A stretch of 5,944 nt of DNA. Origin: Clostridia bacterium. Its GTDB lineage: Bacteria; Bacillota; Clostridia; Oscillospirales; Acutalibacteraceae. Of this stretch, positions 4,750 through 5,944 are shown one piece after another. The notes below the pieces were generated by a model that saw only the letters and a list, made by a program, of their open reading frames with translations, was not told where the DNA came from and did no database searches. Made by a program: the position numbers and the translations under genes. Location: NCBI GenBank assembly GCA_024404125.1, contig JAKSQL010000067.1:1-5944 (forward strand). The letters run 5' to 3'. Every line of letters begins with the position of its first letter. Positions within the stretch are counted from its first letter, which is position 1.

Positions 4750-5944
4750 TTATTTGGTATATTTCTTGCGGGGAACGTAAGAAGTATGCAAATCGTGATG
4801 TGCCTTATGGCCGCCGAAACCGTCAGTATACCACTCTTCATAGAGTGCTTTAACTACCGGTGATTCGTGTGATTTACGCATAGCCATCGACTTATCCTGA
4901 TCGTAAAGCGCTTTTGCACGTACCGCTTTAAGATCAACCGTATCACGAATATACTGCGGCTGAATAGGTTGACCGCCGCCGTTTACACAACCGCCGGGGC
5001 ATCCCATTATTTCAACAAATGTCCAACCGTCAGGATTGCCTGCCTTCATTCTGTCCATAACAACCTTAGCGGCACTGCCACCTGAAGCAACGGCAACCTT
5101 AAGGTCAAGATCGCCTATCTTAACAGATGCCTGCTTAAGACCTTCGGTACCTCTTACCGCTTCAAATTCTATATCGGTATTGTCTTTTCCGGTAAGCCAA
5201 TCATTAGCGGTACGGAGTGCCGCCTCCATAACACCGCCGGTAGCACCGAATATTACCGCAGCACCGGTATCGTCACCCAAAGGACTGTCAAACTCTTCAT
5301 CCGGCAAAGCGGCAAAGTTAAGTCCCGCGCGCTCTATCATACGTGAAAGTTCGCGTGTGGTGATTGCAATATCAACATCAGGAACACCTGCAGCGGACTG
5401 ATCGGGTCTGCCTATCTCGAATTTCTTAGCGGTACAGGGCATTACCGAAACGGTTACTATGTTTTTGGGATCAATGCCCGCTTTATTTGCCCAATAGGTC
5501 TTTATAACCGCACCTGCCATCTGCTGAGGAGATTTGCAGGTTGAAAGATGGTCAAGCATATCGGGGAAATAGAACTCACAGAACTTAACCCAACCGGGTG
5601 AGCAAGAGGTAATCATCGGCAAAGTTCCGCCGTTCTTTACTCTTTCTACAAGTTCATTTGCTTCTTCTACTATGGTAAGGTCGGCAGAGAAATCAGTATC
5701 GAATACTTTATCGAAACCTATTCTCCTGAGCGCCGCTACCATTTTGCCCTCAACATTGGTGCCTATCGGCATTCCGAAACACTCACCGAGGGTTGCACGG
5801 ATAGACGGAGCGGTCTGAACTACAACCGTCTTTTCGGGGTCTGCAAGTGCAGCCCAGATTTTTTCTTTATCTTCCTTCTCGGTCAAAGCGCAGGTAGGAC
5901 AAACAGCGGTACACTGACCGCAGGAAATACAAGGTACGTTTGCA
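4750..5944 (-). CDS. hydA: [FeFe]-hydrogenase catalytic subunit, HydA/HndD type (5' end beyond window)
   Basis: This enzyme reversibly makes H2 from protons and electrons at the H-cluster. In NAD(P)H-linked or electron-bifurcating complexes it partners NuoE- and NuoF-like subunits. I read 397 codons to the window edge. The first visible residues hold a 4Fe-4S ferredoxin motif, CxxCxxCxxxCP (C5, C8, C11, C15), the last of the F-cluster domain. The three H-cluster motifs follow: TSCSPGW (112-118), MPCTAKKFE (168-176) and EIMGCPGGCVNGG (311-323). The C-terminal 60 residues resemble the fused small-subunit domain (RKSHESP, HTSY). Family members of about 580 residues suggest some 185 residues are missing, so the TTG at 5886 is an internal leucine and not a start. 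Sequence around the motifs resembles my recollection of clostridial HndD-type (NADH-dependent) enzymes. Partner genes, if present, would lie to the right. A hairpin follows the stop. Confidence 0.95.
   Translation of the reverse strand, partial: ANVPCISCGQCTAVCPTCALTEKEDKEKIWAALADPEKTVVVQTAPSIRATLGECFGMPIGTNVEGKMVAALRRIGFDKVFDTDFSADLTIVEEANELVERVKNGGTLPMITSCSPGWVKFCEFYFPDMLDHLSTCKSPQQMAGAVIKTYWANKAGIDPKNIVTVSVMPCTAKKFEIGRPDQSAAGVPDVDIAITTRELSRMIERAGLNFAALPDEEFDSPLGDDTGAAVIFGATGGVMEAALRTANDWLTGKDNTDIEFEAVRGTEGLKQASVKIGDLDLKVAVASGGSAAKVVMDRMKAGNPDGWTFVEIMGCPGGCVNGGGQPIQPQYIRDTVDLKAVRAKALYDQDKSMAMRKSHESPVVKALYEEWYTDGFGGHKAHHDLHTSYVPRKKYTK

Noticed and set aside
4741..4800. Possible ppa promoter in the last codons of the hydrogenase gene
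   Set aside because: The best pair (TTCCCC, 17 nt, TAATAA) matches consensus poorly, and any transcript would still meet the hairpin.
5036..5401. Plus-strand open frame inside the hydrogenase gene
   Set aside because: Antisense shadow; its Ala/Ser/Pro-rich translation is the usual artefact of a conserved gene read backwards.
5884..5886. TTG 5886 as the hydrogenase start
   Set aside because: The frame continues upstream to the window edge and encodes a ferredoxin CxxCxxCxxxCP motif, so this codon is an internal leucine.

Overview
The window looks like ordinary chromosomal sequence from an anaerobic Gram-positive bacterium, most likely a gut-type Clostridia (Bacillota). Three things point there: the protein families are closest to what I know of clostridial proteins, TTG start codons sit behind strong Shine-Dalgarno sites, and the intergenic DNA is AT-rich with compact intrinsic terminators. 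I cannot name the genus. All genes lie on the minus strand, so transcription runs from high to low coordinates, and the plus-strand open frames are shadows. There is no RNA gene, CRISPR array or insertion sequence, and no gene-free stretch over 300 bases. The longest gap, 3965-4164, is 200 bases.

In transcription order, the right end (4750-5944) holds most of an [FeFe]-hydrogenase catalytic subunit of the HydA/HndD kind. Its N-terminus lies beyond the window. A 12-bp hairpin at 4714-4742 separates it from a family I inorganic pyrophosphatase (ppa, 4165-4692), which ends at a clean intrinsic terminator (4115-4146).

The 200-base gap after ppa holds that terminator and a near-consensus extended -10 promoter (4058-4086) with a leader of about 87 nt. 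An unexplained 14-bp perfect inverted repeat (4088-4101 / 4154-4167) brackets the terminator. The promoter reads into an oligopeptide/dipeptide ABC importer operon, oppB-oppC-oppD-oppF, whose genes are packed with 16-17 nt gaps or an 8-nt overlap. oppF runs off the left edge. No substrate-binding protein gene is visible; if the operon carries one, it lies to the left.

Functionally, OppB and OppC form the membrane channel and OppD and OppF the ATPase pair for peptide uptake. The pyrophosphatase removes PPi made in biosynthesis. The hydrogenase disposes of fermentation electrons as H2. The hydrogenase/ppa unit and the opp operon look like independent transcription units. I see no new multi-gene system. 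The interest lies in the architecture of the 3965-4167 gap, the hydA-ppa hairpin, an insertion in OppF, and some motif variants.
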